DNA from: Pseudomonas luteola NBRC 103146
GTDB taxonomy: Bacteria; Pseudomonadota; Gammaproteobacteria; Pseudomonadales; Pseudomonadaceae
Length of the DNA: 64,000 nt
Direction: 5' to 3'
Assembly (NCBI RefSeq): GCF_002091675.1
Contig: NZ_BDAE01000002.1
Location: 423,815-487,814, forward strand
Below are positions 35,651-44,803 of this stretch, piece after piece. The notes below the pieces were generated by a model. The model ran no database searches and was not told where the DNA came from. It was given only the letters and a program-made list of their open reading frames with translations. The translations under genes were made by a program, and so were the position numbers. The first letter of the stretch is position 1. Every line of letters begins with the position of its first letter.

Positions 35651-36712
35651 CTAGATGGACCGCGGCGGCGCCTTACTCGTTTCAATCATTTCGGCTTCGC
35701 GCTTGAGTAGCGTCTCCTTGCGCGCAACGCCCCAGCGATAACCGGTTAACGCTCCGCTGGCGCCGATGACGCGATGACAGGGCACCAGCAGGCCCAGGGT
35801 GTTACTGGCACAGGCGCGGGCAATGGCGCGTGGGTGACTGTCCAGTTCTACAGCAAGCTCCCCGTAGCGCCGGGTCTCGCCGGGCGGGATCTGCATGAGG
35901 GCCTGCCAGACCCGTTGCTGAAAGGCACTACCCTGCATATCCAGCGGCAGGGCATGCACCTGGGTCGGCTTATCGAGCTGAGCATGGACATGGGCAAGCT
36001 CATCGGCCAGGGCGGCGTCGTCATGCTCGCAATGGGCGGCGGCAAAGCGCTCGGCCAATTCCCGTTCAAGCGCTGATGCCTCGTCCCCAAACAATACGGC
36101 GCAGAGACCACGGGAGGTCTTGGCGACTAATACCAGCCCAAGTGAACAGACAGCAATGCCATAACGGATGTGTTCTCCCGCACCCTTGCGCCGACGTTGC
36201 GCCAGCGCCAGGGCGTTGGGCTGTTCATAGACAGCGCGGCTGCTGCCATACCCACTGGCTAGCGCAGCTTCCAGAACAGTCTCCGCTCGAGGCAGGTTGG
36301 CCTGCAGATGCTGCTGGCGACGGGCTTCAGCCCAGGCGCGGGGTGTAAGCCCGGTACGCTGTTTGAACAACCGGGCCAGATGCGAGGGTGAAAGCCCAAT
36401 GCGCGAGGCCAGTTGATCCAGGGAGAGCGGCTGCTCGGCCTGGTCGAGCAGGGCACATGCGGCCTGAATCAAGGCGTCCTGCTGCTTAACGGGGCTTTCC
36501 CGGTCCGGCTGACAGCGTTTACAGGCGCGATACCCGGCTGCTTCTGCCTCGCTTGGCGTTGTGTAGAACGTCACACGCTCCTGACGAGGGCGACGGGCAG
36601 GGCAGGAGGGGCGGCAATAGATGCCAGTGGTCTGGACCGCAAACACGAATCGGCCGTCATGGGCCGTATCGCGGGTACAGACGGCATTCCAGCAGAGGTC
36701 GATGTCGAGCAT
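35651..36712 (-). CDS. ada: Ada: bifunctional DNA-alkyl repair protein and transcription activator
   Basis: A 353-residue Ada. The N-terminal domain (1-75) holds the four zinc Cys C33, C37, C64 and C67, of which C33 accepts methyl groups from phosphotriesters. An AraC-type helix-turn-helix follows (about 78-175). The C-terminal O6-methylguanine transferase domain has the acceptor C312 in PCHRVIG. The gene starts with MLDIDLCW. Promoter region 36713-36877 is shared with the SBP-cyclase operon. An Ada box may lie there, but I did not find one I could defend. Confidence 0.93.
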   Translation of the reverse strand: MLDIDLCWNAVCTRDTAHDGRFVFAVQTTGIYCRPSCPARRPRQERVTFYTTPSEAEAAGYRACKRCQPDRESPVKQQDALIQAACALLDQAEQPLSLDQLASRIGLSPSHLARLFKQRTGLTPRAWAEARRQQHLQANLPRAETVLEAALASGYGSSRAVYEQPNALALAQRRRKGAGEHIRYGIAVCSLGLVLVAKTSRGLCAVLFGDEASALERELAERFAAAHCEHDDAALADELAHVHAQLDKPTQVHALPLDMQGSAFQQRVWQALMQIPPGETRRYGELAVELDSHPRAIARACASNTLGLLVPCHRVIGASGALTGYRWGVARKETLLKREAEMIETSKAPPRSI

Positions 36713-36831
36713 GGCGGGGATCTCATCTCGTCAGGGTTTGGATGATTGTCGGCTTCCAGGCCGCGGTGGGCAATCCGGTTCACGCTTTCAAATCCGTACA
36801 GGCACGCTCCGTCCGAGACGAATAAAGATTT

Positions 36832-36849
36832 GTATCACTCGAGCGATAC
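36832..36849 (+). promoter_or_regulatory. 18-bp dyad upstream of the SBP-cyclase-SBP operon
   Basis: GTATCACTCGAGCGATAC is a dyad in which seven of nine positions pair (only bases 6 and 13 differ), centred between 36840 and 36841. It lies about 50 bases before the preferred start of the first gene and is a plausible operator. Confidence 0.4.
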
Positions 36850-36898
36850 CCTCTCACAGTTAACACGAAACTAGCCTATGGGCTTCTGGGATCAGGCA

Positions 36899-37657
36899 AT
36901 GAGCCAGATCAAGACCGCACTGTTTTTTCTGACGCTTCTCATGGGCGGTCTGCAACCTGTTCAGGCCCACGAGGTAGCGCTGCGCGTCGTGACGGAAGAG
37001 CTGCCGCCTTACAACATGACCATTTCCGGCAAGCTGACCGGCTTTAGTACAGAAGTTGTAGAGGCTGTATTGGTCCAGGCCGGACTCAACGGGGCCTTTC
37101 AGTCAATGCCCTGGGCCCGCGCCTACGAGACGGCGCTGCACGATGAAAATGTCCTGATTTATTCGATTGCCCGTACACCCCAGCGGGACGGGCTATTCAA
37201 ATGGGTTGGCGTCATTGCTCCAGCTCAATGGGGGCTATTCAGTGACCGTACGCGAAATATTTCTCTTAATGCACTTGAGGATGCCAGGCGCTATCAGATC
37301 GCTACGGTACATGGTGATGTAGGTGAACAGTATTTGCAGTCCCGCGGCTTTTCCGTGGGACTGAACCTGCAATCCAGCAATACCTATGCGCAAAACTACC
37401 AGAAGCTCAAGCGTGGACGGGTGGACCTGTGGGTCGCCAATGCCGTTATGGCCAAGTATCTGGCACGGCAGGCAGGTGAACCGTTTGATGACACCGTGAC
37501 TCAGGTTTATCCACTGACCGATATCGGACGCAACGAAGGGCTGTATATGGCTTTCAGCGCCCGGACGCCCGATGAAGTAGTCGCCCGAGCCCGAGAAGGG
37601 TTCGAGCAGATCAAGCGTAACGGTATCTATGAGGCATTGAAAAAGAAATGGCTGTAG
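36899..37657 (+). CDS. Periplasmic solute-binding protein (SBP_bac_3 family), first of the pair
   Basis: About 252 residues, with a signal peptide (MSQIKTALFFLTLLMGGLQPVQA) and one type II periplasmic binding domain. The mature region opens ALRVVTEELPPYNMTI, followed by PWARAYETAL and IARTPQRDGLFKWVG, typical of the stand-alone extracellular amino-acid-like binding proteins. An ATG at 36878 would add seven residues before the signal peptide and is less likely. The last codons overlap the start of the following cyclase gene, and a related binding protein follows that. No ABC permease or ATPase is present, so a sensory rather than transport role is likely. Confidence 0.85.
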   Translation: MSQIKTALFFLTLLMGGLQPVQAHEVALRVVTEELPPYNMTISGKLTGFSTEVVEAVLVQAGLNGAFQSMPWARAYETALHDENVLIYSIARTPQRDGLFKWVGVIAPAQWGLFSDRTRNISLNALEDARRYQIATVHGDVGEQYLQSRGFSVGLNLQSSNTYAQNYQKLKRGRVDLWVANAVMAKYLARQAGEPFDDTVTQVYPLTDIGRNEGLYMAFSARTPDEVVARAREGFEQIKRNGIYEALKKKWL

Positions 37658-39563
37658 ATACCGATAATACTCATGCAGAGCTGCCGGAGCACTGGCAGCA
37701 GGGACGACACTCGCTGGGCTGGCGTCTGGTAGTTGTCACGCTGGGGTTCTGTTTTTTTTCACGCTGATCACCGTTGGGGTTCGTACCTGGGCGGTGTGGC
37801 ACGAGAATGTCCATCAAATGGACATTGAGTTGGGGCTGATCGAGCAGGTCTACCAGCGCACCCTGACCAAGGCCATCTGGGACATGGATCAGGAGTCGGT
37901 CGAGGCGCATCTGGACAGTGCCGTTCATATCGCGTCGGTGGCGCGCGTGCAGCTGACCGTGTTTTCCGCTCAGCAAACGCCGATCGTTCAGGTGCGCTCC
38001 CGTACCGGATGGATCGAGTCAAACCTGGCTCCGATGCGCCAGGTTCCTCTGGTCTTTTCACCGTACGCCGGGAGTAGGGAGACTGTTGGGGCGCTGAGAC
38101 TCTATGGCAATGAAGAGCTGCTCTGGTCTGAACTGAAATCGGTCGTGGTGTCAATCGTCGGGTTCCAGCTCCTGCAATCCATGCCGCTGGCCGGCCTGAT
38201 CATTCTTATGTTCAGCCGTCTGGTCACGGTACATATCCGGCGTATTGCGCTTCACTTGGCTGAGTTGAGCCCCGAGCGGCTTCACCTTCCCTTACGGCTT
38301 TTTCGTTCTGCCGGGCGCGAGGACGAATTGACCCTGTTGGTACAGGGGATCAATCAGCTACAGAACAACCTGTCCGGGTATCTGGGGCGGCAACATGTGT
38401 ACGAAAAGGAGTTGGCCGCGCACCGGGATCAGTTGGCCGAGCGCGTACAGGCCCGTACGGCGGAGTTGCAACGCCTGACCGAGGCGCAGCACATGGTGCT
38501 GTTGTTGTCTAATCGGCTTATCCGTGCGCCGTATGAGCGGCTGGAGCTGTATCAGCAGTCCTGCCTGAGCGAAGTGGCCCAGCGCCTGGGGGCCTGTTAT
38601 GCCCTTTGGTATATCCGTGAGGAGTCGGGTGCTTATTTTCGTCTGGCCATGCATTGGTGCTGTGAAACCCACGCCGTCCCGGAAAACCAGATCAACGCAG
38701 CGCAGCTGGCGCATCTGGAGGTACTTCTTGATCAGGGCGAGCCGGTTACGTTCACTTCCGGCAAGGCGCTTACCGATGTGCTGTCAGCGTATGGTGCTGC
38801 CGCCTTCCAATTATTGAATGCCGAAGCCTCTGCATTTGTCCCGGTAGGAGCTGGCGATGAGCAGCTGGGTTTTCTGGTGTTCATTCGCAAGCAGGTTACC
38901 GACGTCTGGCAGCCCGATGAGCACGCTTTGTTGGCCATGACGGCGCAAATGCTGTTGCACAGCACCCGGCATCGCGTGCAGCTGGGCGACATCATGCAAA
39001 CCCAGGAGGCGTTGCGGGAAGCCAATGCTCAGTTGAAAGCGCTTTCGCGGAGCGACCCGCTGACGGGGTTGCCCAACCGGCGGCATTTCGATGAGGTCAA
39101 GGACGTTGAGTTCAGCCGTGCTCAGCGTTCGGGCCAACCCCTGTCCGTGCTGATGTGCGATATCGACTACTTCAAGCGCTACAACGACACCTATGGCCAT
39201 GCCCAGGGGGATGAGTGTCTGCGCCTGGTGGCGGCGGCCATGAAGGCCAGCATTGCGCGGGCGGGTGATCTGGTCGCGCGCCTGGGTGGGGAAGAGTTCG
39301 CTGTTCTGCTGCCGGCTACAGACAAGGATGCGGCGTACCTCTTGGCAGAGCGATTGCGTCAGGCTGTCTGTGACTTGGCTATTCCTCATGACGAATCGTC
39401 TGTCGCACCCATCGTCACCCTGAGCATCGGACTGGCCACGTTCGAAGCAGGCATTTCCAGCACCTTTCATGAGCTGCTCGAACTGGCTGATCGATCCTTG
39501 TACCAGGCGAAAGGGGATGGTCGTAATCGGGTGGTGAGCGCCACATTCAGGGAGACGTTATGA
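37648..39563 (+). CDS. Membrane diguanylate cyclase, frame broken at a T8 run
   Basis: The natural start is ATG 37648, overlapping the preceding stop. It reads MAVDTDNTH and then a membrane helix (LGWRLVVVTLGFCFF). At the T8 run (37752-37759) this frame meets a TGA at 37765, while the next frame continues the helix as FTLITVGV. One extra T, or a -1 slip, gives a full 638-residue protein. In that numbering a periplasmic domain (about 55-165) follows, then a second helix (166-192), a coiled linker, a GAF-like domain (about 240-440), and a GGDEF domain with GGEEF near 547-551 and an RxxD inhibition site (RAGD). If unrepaired, a GTG start at 37794 would leave a protein without its first helix. 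Confidence 0.75.
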
Positions 39564-40297
39564 AAATTGGAAAATGGATGGCACTGCTGGCGGGGATGGT
39601 TGTTAATCATGTCATGGCCGAGCCGATTCAGGTGGTTACCGAAGAAAGCCAGTTCATTACAGTCAAAAATGGGCGTATTGGAGGGGCGGCAACAGAGGTC
39701 GTTGAGCTCACGCTGAGCCGGGCCGGGCAGACGGACTACAGGATTGGTCTTTACCCTTGGGCAAGGGCCTACGATATCGCGACCAACCAGCCAAACGTTC
39801 TCATCTATCTGGTTGCCCGAACACCGCAGCGTGAATCCTTATTCAAATGGGTAGGGCATGTAACGAGCATGCAATATTACTTTTACAAGCTAAAGTCCCG
39901 TACGGATATTGATCCGCAGAGCCTGGAGGATGCGCGGCAATACAGCGTAGGCGTGATGCGTGATGATTTCCGGCATCAGTATCTACTGCACCATGGGTTT
40001 TCCCGGTTGGTGATATCGGCTGGGGTTGAAGAGAACTTTCAAAAGCTTATCAATGGGCAGGTGCAGCTGGCACCGCTGACGGAAAGCAGCGCCGCCCATG
40101 AGTGCGCCCGAAAGCATTTTGACTGTACCGAACTGGAACAGGTTGCAGCGCTAGGTACCATTGAGGCGGAACTGTACATGGCCTATAGCGTGGCAACGGA
40201 TGATGCTGTCGTGGAAAGGACCCGCACCGCCTTCGGACAGCTCCAGCAGGAAGGTGTTGTCGACAAGATCATTGGTACGCTCACGAACAACCATTGA
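39560..40297 (+). CDS. Periplasmic solute-binding protein, second of the pair
   Basis: A 245-residue binding protein with a signal peptide (MKIGKWMALLAGMVVNHVMA). It is clearly a paralogue of the protein at 36899: both keep QVVTEE or VVTEE at the start, PWARAY, NVLIY and ARTPQR-LFKWVG. It overlaps the cyclase stop by ATGA (39560-39563), so translation is coupled to the cyclase. The ligand is unknown. Placement on both sides of one membrane cyclase suggests that the two proteins report ligand to its periplasmic domain. Confidence 0.83.
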   Translation: MKIGKWMALLAGMVVNHVMAEPIQVVTEESQFITVKNGRIGGAATEVVELTLSRAGQTDYRIGLYPWARAYDIATNQPNVLIYLVARTPQRESLFKWVGHVTSMQYYFYKLKSRTDIDPQSLEDARQYSVGVMRDDFRHQYLLHHGFSRLVISAGVEENFQKLINGQVQLAPLTESSAAHECARKHFDCTELEQVAALGTIEAELYMAYSVATDDAVVERTRTAFGQLQQEGVVDKIIGTLTNNH

Positions 40298-40463
40298 GAC
40301 ACCTGCTCGCTGCATTATGAATTGATCCAGGTCTCGTCTTTACCGTAACGCATTGCCGGTTATTTGCAGGAATACACACCTTGGCAATCCGGTGATCACT
40401 TGCGCCGACATGCCGTTATCCTAGGGTGTCTGAGGATTGTTTTTGTAATTAAGGGATTGAGCG

Positions 40464-41093
40464 ATGCAGGCTTTGACAACCATTACCAATTTTGGTGATT
40501 CCTCGGTCATGTTGCCGTGCGCATTGATTATTGCTCTATGGCTGTGGCTGGGCGCTTCACGCCGTACGGTACTGCTCTGGCTGTCGTTGTTTGGTGGGGC
40601 ATGCCTGCTGGTAGCAATTTCCAAGATGGCTTTCTTTGGCTGGGGTATTGGCATCCGCGCCTACGACTTCACCGGCTTTAGTGGACACTCCATGCTGGCC
40701 TGCAGTGTCATACCGGTTCTGTTCTGGCTGTTGGCAGCCAAGGCCCGGTCTGTCGTGCGCTGGGTCTGTGCCGGAGCCGGGGCGCTCTTCGCCCTCGCGA
40801 TTGCGGTCACCCGAATCAAGTTGGGGTTTCACTCGGTTTCCGAAGTGGTTACCGGGGTGCCGATCGGCTTTGCAGCCAGTGGTGTCTTTCTCTGGCTCAT
40901 GCGTGATCGAGCGGTCGTGGTGAAATCAAACTTGGCTGTCATTGCCAGCCTGCTGGCCCCCTTGCTGGTGCTCTATGGACTCAATGCACCGACCCAGCAT
41001 TTCATGGAAGATGTCGCAACCAAGCTGGCCAACGGTGCGAACCCCTATACGCGTGCTCATCAGCGTGCAGGTGTTAAGCCGATAGGCGATTAG
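40464..41093 (+). CDS. PAP2-family membrane phosphatase
   Basis: A 209-residue phosphatase of the PAP2 superfamily with about six helices. The three motifs are present in short form: KMAFFGWG near the start in place of KxxxxxxRP, FSGHSM (the PSGH motif, with catalytic His) and RIKLGFHSVSEV (the SRxxxxxHxxxD motif, here with Glu as the last residue). These enzymes dephosphorylate lipid phosphates or undecaprenyl pyrophosphate. The changed first motif makes the exact substrate doubtful. It is transcribed alone after the SBP operon. Confidence 0.8.
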   Translation: MQALTTITNFGDSSVMLPCALIIALWLWLGASRRTVLLWLSLFGGACLLVAISKMAFFGWGIGIRAYDFTGFSGHSMLACSVIPVLFWLLAAKARSVVRWVCAGAGALFALAIAVTRIKLGFHSVSEVVTGVPIGFAASGVFLWLMRDRAVVVKSNLAVIASLLAPLLVLYGLNAPTQHFMEDVATKLANGANPYTRAHQRAGVKPIGD

Positions 41094-41129
41094 ACCTTAG
41101 TAGGGTGTATGATGGTGCATCCCGAGGAG

Positions 41130-41170
41130 TGACAGCTGCCATGGAGCAATCTTCTCCCGTACAGCTGTCA
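41130..41170 (+). repeat. Inverted repeat upstream of the oxaloacetate decarboxylase gene
   Basis: TGACAGCTG (41130-41138) and CAGCTGTCA (41162-41170) are a perfect 9-bp inverted pair with 23 bases between. Each arm contains the palindrome CAGCTG. GATGGTGC also occurs on both sides of the pair. It could be a double operator or a leader hairpin. Confidence 0.45.
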
Positions 41171-41239
41171 TAGAAGCATAGATGGTGCGCTCGTGTGTCA
41201 TCGGCTTCGAATCCATCAGCCCTGTCCAATGGAGGTCTT

Positions 41240-42103
41240 ATGGCCACACCTTCGCAGCATGAGTTGCGAAAGCAGTTTCGTGCATTGCTTGAATCCAATA
41301 AGTGCTATGACGTTGGTTCGGTATTCGATCCGATGTCTGCCCGCATCGCGGCCGATCTAGGCTTCGAAATGGGTATCCTGGGTGGATCTGTCGCATCGCT
41401 CCAGGTTCTGGCTGCACCTGACTTTTCCCTCATTACCTTAAGCGAATTCGTTGAGCAGGCGACCCGTATCGGTCGTGTTGCGACACTGCCCATCATTGCC
41501 GACGCCGATCATGGCTACGGTAATGCCCTGAACGTCATGCGTACCATCGTCGAGCTTGAGCGCGCCGGTGTGGCAGCCTTGACCATCGAAGACACCCTGC
41601 TGCCTGCCCAGTATGGTCGCAAGTCCACCGACCTGATTCCACTGGATGAAGCTGTTGGCAAGATCCAGGCCGCTCTGGCAGCCCGTATCGATCCGGCACT
41701 AAGCGTGTTTGCCCGGACCAATGCCGGTGTCTTGAGCGTTGAGAAAACCATCGAGCGCGCCCGCGCCTATCAGGATGCAGGCGCCGATGGTATCTGCATG
41801 GTGGGTATCAAGGACTTCGATCATCTGGAGCAGATTTCGCAGCACCTGAGCGTGCCGCTGATGCTGGTTGCCTATGGCAATCCTGAGCTGCGTGATTTCG
41901 AGCGTCTGGCCAGCCTGGGCGTGCGTATCGTTCTAAATGGCCATGCGGCCTATTTCGCCGCTATCAAGGCCACCTACGACTGCCTGCGTGAACAGCGCGG
42001 CATCCATGCTTCCGACCTGAGTGCTTCCGAACTCTCGACGAAGTATTCCACGCTTGATGAGTACCGTGTCTGGGCACGTGACTACATGAACGTGAAAGAG
42101 TAA
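41240..42103 (+). CDS. Oxaloacetate decarboxylase of the PEP mutase/isocitrate lyase superfamily (PA4872 type)
   Basis: A 287-residue TIM-barrel enzyme that follows the P. aeruginosa PA4872 sequence closely: [60 protein letters not shown] and [24 protein letters not shown]4872 decarboxylates oxaloacetate to pyruvate with Mg2+ or Mn2+. The DADHGYG motif gives the metal-binding Asp residues. GGAGG stands 5 bases before the ATG; an upstream frame from 41195 is rejected. The gene is transcribed alone, and a hairpin lies between it and the convergent cyoB. Confidence 0.9.
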   Translation: MATPSQHELRKQFRALLESNKCYDVGSVFDPMSARIAADLGFEMGILGGSVASLQVLAAPDFSLITLSEFVEQATRIGRVATLPIIADADHGYGNALNVMRTIVELERAGVAALTIEDTLLPAQYGRKSTDLIPLDEAVGKIQAALAARIDPALSVFARTNAGVLSVEKTIERARAYQDAGADGICMVGIKDFDHLEQISQHLSVPLMLVAYGNPELRDFERLASLGVRIVLNGHAAYFAAIKATYDCLREQRGIHASDLSASELSTKYSTLDEYRVWARDYMNVKE

Positions 42104-42140
42104 GGCGCTTCTTCGCGTCCCGACTCCAGTGAGCCCGACT

Positions 42141-42173
42141 GCCTGCTGAACGGAGAACTTCCACTCAGCAGGC
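42141..42173. terminator. Hairpin between convergent oxaloacetate decarboxylase and cyoB
   Basis: GCCTGCTGA (42141-42149) pairs perfectly with TCAGCAGGC (42165-42173) around a 15-base loop. It lies in the 77-base gap between the two converging genes. No long U-tract is seen. Confidence 0.5.
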
Positions 42174-42180
42174 GGGCCGC

Positions 42181-44205
42181 TTAAACCATCGTATACGCCT
42201 TGGGCGATGCCGCATCCTCCTGACTCACCCCCGTACACTGCTCCCGCTGCGCCTTGTGCGCTTCCTCCATGCGGGCCACATCTGCAGCCTTGATGTAATA
42301 GCCGTGATCGTCCTTGAAGCTATGCAGGATGGCAGTGGCAATCATGCCGATAAATCCCAGTATGGCCATCCACCAGATGTACCAGATCAGACCAAAGCCC
42401 AGCACAAAGCTGAATCCGGCGATGATCAGCCCGGCGCCGGTGTTACTCGGCATGTGAATATCCTTGTAATCCGCCTGGTGCTTTTCCCTGACGCCATGCT
42501 CTTTCATGTCCAGATAGGCATCAATGCCATGGACTTCCGGCAGCTCGGCAAAGTTATACGGAGCTGGAGGCGAGGCTGTGGACCATTCGAGCGTACGGGC
42601 ATCCCACGGATCGCCGGTCAGGTCCTTATTGTGGGCGCGCTGGTGAATGCTGACGAGCAGCTGCGCTATCTGACAGATGATGCCGCACAGGATGGTCAGG
42701 GCACCGACAGCTGCCACGATCAGCCAGGGATGCCAGTCTGGATTGGCATAATGGTTGAGGCGGCGCGTCATGCCCATGAAGCCCAGCACATAAAGCGGCA
42801 TGAAGGCCAGGTAGAAGCCGACCACCCAGAAAAACAAGGCATAGCGCCCAAGCCTTTCGTTCAGAGTGAAGCCAAACATCTTGGGAAACCAGTAGGTGAT
42901 GCCGGCAAAGTAGCCAAACAAGGCACCACCAATGATTACGTTGTGGAAATGGGCCACCAGGAACAGGCTGTTGTGCAGGACAAAATCAGCCCCCGGGACG
43001 GCCAGCAGCACACCGGTCATGCCACCGATGGTAAAGGTTACGATGAAGGCAACGGTCCACAGCATTGGGGTAGTGAACTGAATCCGCCCCTTGTACATGG
43101 TGAAGAGCCAGGTAAAGATCTTTACGCCGGTTGGAATAGCAATGATGCTGGTGGCAATGCCAAAGAATGCGTTGACGTTAGCTCCTGAGCCCATCGTGAA
43201 GAAGTGGTGCAGCCATACGAGGAACGAGAGCACCGTGATCGCCACCGTAGCCCAGATCATCATGTTGTAACTGAACAAGCGCTTGCGGGTAAACGTCGCG
43301 GTCACTTCGGAGAACACACCAAACGCCGGCAGAATCAGGATGTACACCTCGGGATGGCCCCAGGCCCAGATGAGGTTCACGTACATCATGGCGTTGCCGC
43401 CCAGCTCATTGGTGAAAAAGTGCATTCCCAGGTAGCGGTCCAGACTCAGGAGTCCCAGGGTTACGGTCAGGATCGGGAAGGCGGCCAGAATCAGCACGCT
43501 GGTACAAAAGGCCGTCCAGGTAAAGATCGGCATTTTCATCAACGTCATGCCGGTGGTACGCATCTTCAGGATCGTAACGAAGAAATTGAGGCCGGTCAGG
43601 AGCGTGCCGAGGCCTGAGATCTGTAAGCTCCAGATGTAGTAGTCCACGCCAACGCCAGGGCTGTACTTGATCCCGGAGAGCGGCGGATAGGCGACCCAGC
43701 CCGTCTTGGCGAACTCGCCCAGGCCGAGCGACAGGTTGACCAGTACTGCTCCGACAACGAACAGCCAGAAACTGAGCGAGTTGAGGAACGGGAAGGCCAC
43801 GTCACGTGCACCAATCTGCAGCGGTACCACCACGTTCATCAGGCCGACCACCAACGGCATGGCTACGAAAAAGATCATGATCACGCCATGGGCGGTAAAA
43901 ATCTGGTCATAGTGATGCGGAGGTAGGTAGCCCTCTGCGCCGCCCGCCGCAATGGCCTGCTGGGCGCGCATCATGATTGCATCCGAGAAACCACGAAGCA
44001 GCATTACCATGGCGACGATGATATACATCACGCCGATTCGCTTGTGATCGACCGAGGTCAGCCACTCCGACCACAGCCAGCGCCACTTGCGAAAATAGGT
44101 GAGTGCACCCACAGAGGAGAGGGCCACCAGAATAATGAAGCCGATGGCGCCCATGATAATAGGTTCATGAATCGGAATGTCCGATACACTGAATCTTCCG
44201 TACAT
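42181..44205 (-). CDS. cyoB: Cytochrome bo3-type ubiquinol oxidase subunit I, without partner subunits
   Basis: A 674-residue haem-copper oxidase subunit I. The start [16 protein letters not shown] matches CyoB; GGAGGAG lies 10 bases upstream, and a longer frame from 44274 is rejected. Haem and copper ligands are visible in [15 protein letters not shown] (His cross-linked to Tyr), WLHHFF and AHFHN. The quinol-binding Arg/Asp pair lies in [11 protein letters not shown]. It would pump protons while oxidising ubiquinol. No cyoA, cyoC, cyoD or cyoE is adjacent: upstream is cueR, downstream a convergent gene. The partners must lie elsewhere, or this copy is a spare. Confidence 0.9.
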   Translation of the reverse strand: MYGRFSVSDIPIHEPIIMGAIGFIILVALSSVGALTYFRKWRWLWSEWLTSVDHKRIGVMYIIVAMVMLLRGFSDAIMMRAQQAIAAGGAEGYLPPHHYDQIFTAHGVIMIFFVAMPLVVGLMNVVVPLQIGARDVAFPFLNSLSFWLFVVGAVLVNLSLGLGEFAKTGWVAYPPLSGIKYSPGVGVDYYIWSLQISGLGTLLTGLNFFVTILKMRTTGMTLMKMPIFTWTAFCTSVLILAAFPILTVTLGLLSLDRYLGMHFFTNELGGNAMMYVNLIWAWGHPEVYILILPAFGVFSEVTATFTRKRLFSYNMMIWATVAITVLSFLVWLHHFFTMGSGANVNAFFGIATSIIAIPTGVKIFTWLFTMYKGRIQFTTPMLWTVAFIVTFTIGGMTGVLLAVPGADFVLHNSLFLVAHFHNVIIGGALFGYFAGITYWFPKMFGFTLNERLGRYALFFWVVGFYLAFMPLYVLGFMGMTRRLNHYANPDWHPWLIVAAVGALTILCGIICQIAQLLVSIHQRAHNKDLTGDPWDARTLEWSTASPPAPYNFAELPEVHGIDAYLDMKEHGVREKHQADYKDIHMPSNTGAGLIIAGFSFVLGFGLIWYIWWMAILGFIGMIATAILHSFKDDHGYYIKAADVARMEEAHKAQREQCTGVSQEDAASPKAYTMV

Positions 44206-44392
44206 TCGCGTTGCTCCTCCAATGTAACTAGGCGTAATGACCTGAACGCTGGAGATTTCGTTAGTTCCACTCAATACCCTATCAAACTCGCCTCAGGTCT
44301 TTTTGCAGGTCTGTGTCTAGGGTGAGGCTCAGCGAACATTGGCGGCACGAAGCGAAAAGAGCGCATGCCTTCAGTGCTGGTCCTGGTATCGC

Positions 44393-44803
44393 TCAAGAAC
44401 TGCAATGCCGACAGGACGCTTTGCCCAGCGAGTCCAGAATGGCGCATTCAGGATGTTCGTTGCCCGGGCATTGATCCACCAACTGTTGAAGAGTGTCACG
44501 CAGGCTCGCCAGTTCAGCGATCTTGCGGTTCAGCTCATCCACATGGGCGCTGGCCAGGGCCTTGACTTCGGCGCTGGAGCGGTGCCGATCACGCCAGAGC
44601 CCCAGGAGCCTGCCGACTTCTTCAAGCGAAAATCCCAGGTCTCGTGAGCGCTTGATAAAGGCCAGCGTCTCCAGATCACTGGTGCGGTACTGTCGATAAC
44701 CACTGGCGCTGCGCCCGGCTGGGTCCAGCAACCCGATGTTTTCGTAGTACCGGAGCATCTTGGGGGTAAGCCCGCTTGCACGGGCGGCTTGGCTGATGTT
44801 CAT
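44393..44803 (-). CDS. cueR: CueR, copper-responsive MerR-family regulator
   Basis: A 136-residue MerR regulator. Residues 1-70 carry the winged helix ([21 protein letters not shown]). The metal-binding loop near the C-terminus has C112 and C120 in CPGNEHPEC. Ser77, the residue that gives CueR selectivity for monovalent metals, is conserved. A CRHC ending adds two further Cys. The ATG overlaps the copA stop (ATGA), so it is the second gene of a copA-cueR operon and would regulate its own transcription. Two CueR boxes are recognisable at copA and copZ. Confidence 0.92.
   Translation of the reverse strand: MNISQAARASGLTPKMLRYYENIGLLDPAGRSASGYRQYRTSDLETLAFIKRSRDLGFSLEEVGRLLGLWRDRHRSSAEVKALASAHVDELNRKIAELASLRDTLQQLVDQCPGNEHPECAILDSLGKASCRHCSS

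Noticed and set aside
43204..43617. Several long open frames opposite cyoB, copA and glgP (for example 43204-43617 and 14709-16454)
   Set aside because: They are antisense to strong, conserved genes, lack ribosome-binding sites and show no recognisable domains.
44206..44274. Longer start for cyoB
   Set aside because: The sequence before MYGRF has no CyoB similarity and contains the good ribosome-binding site of the shorter start.
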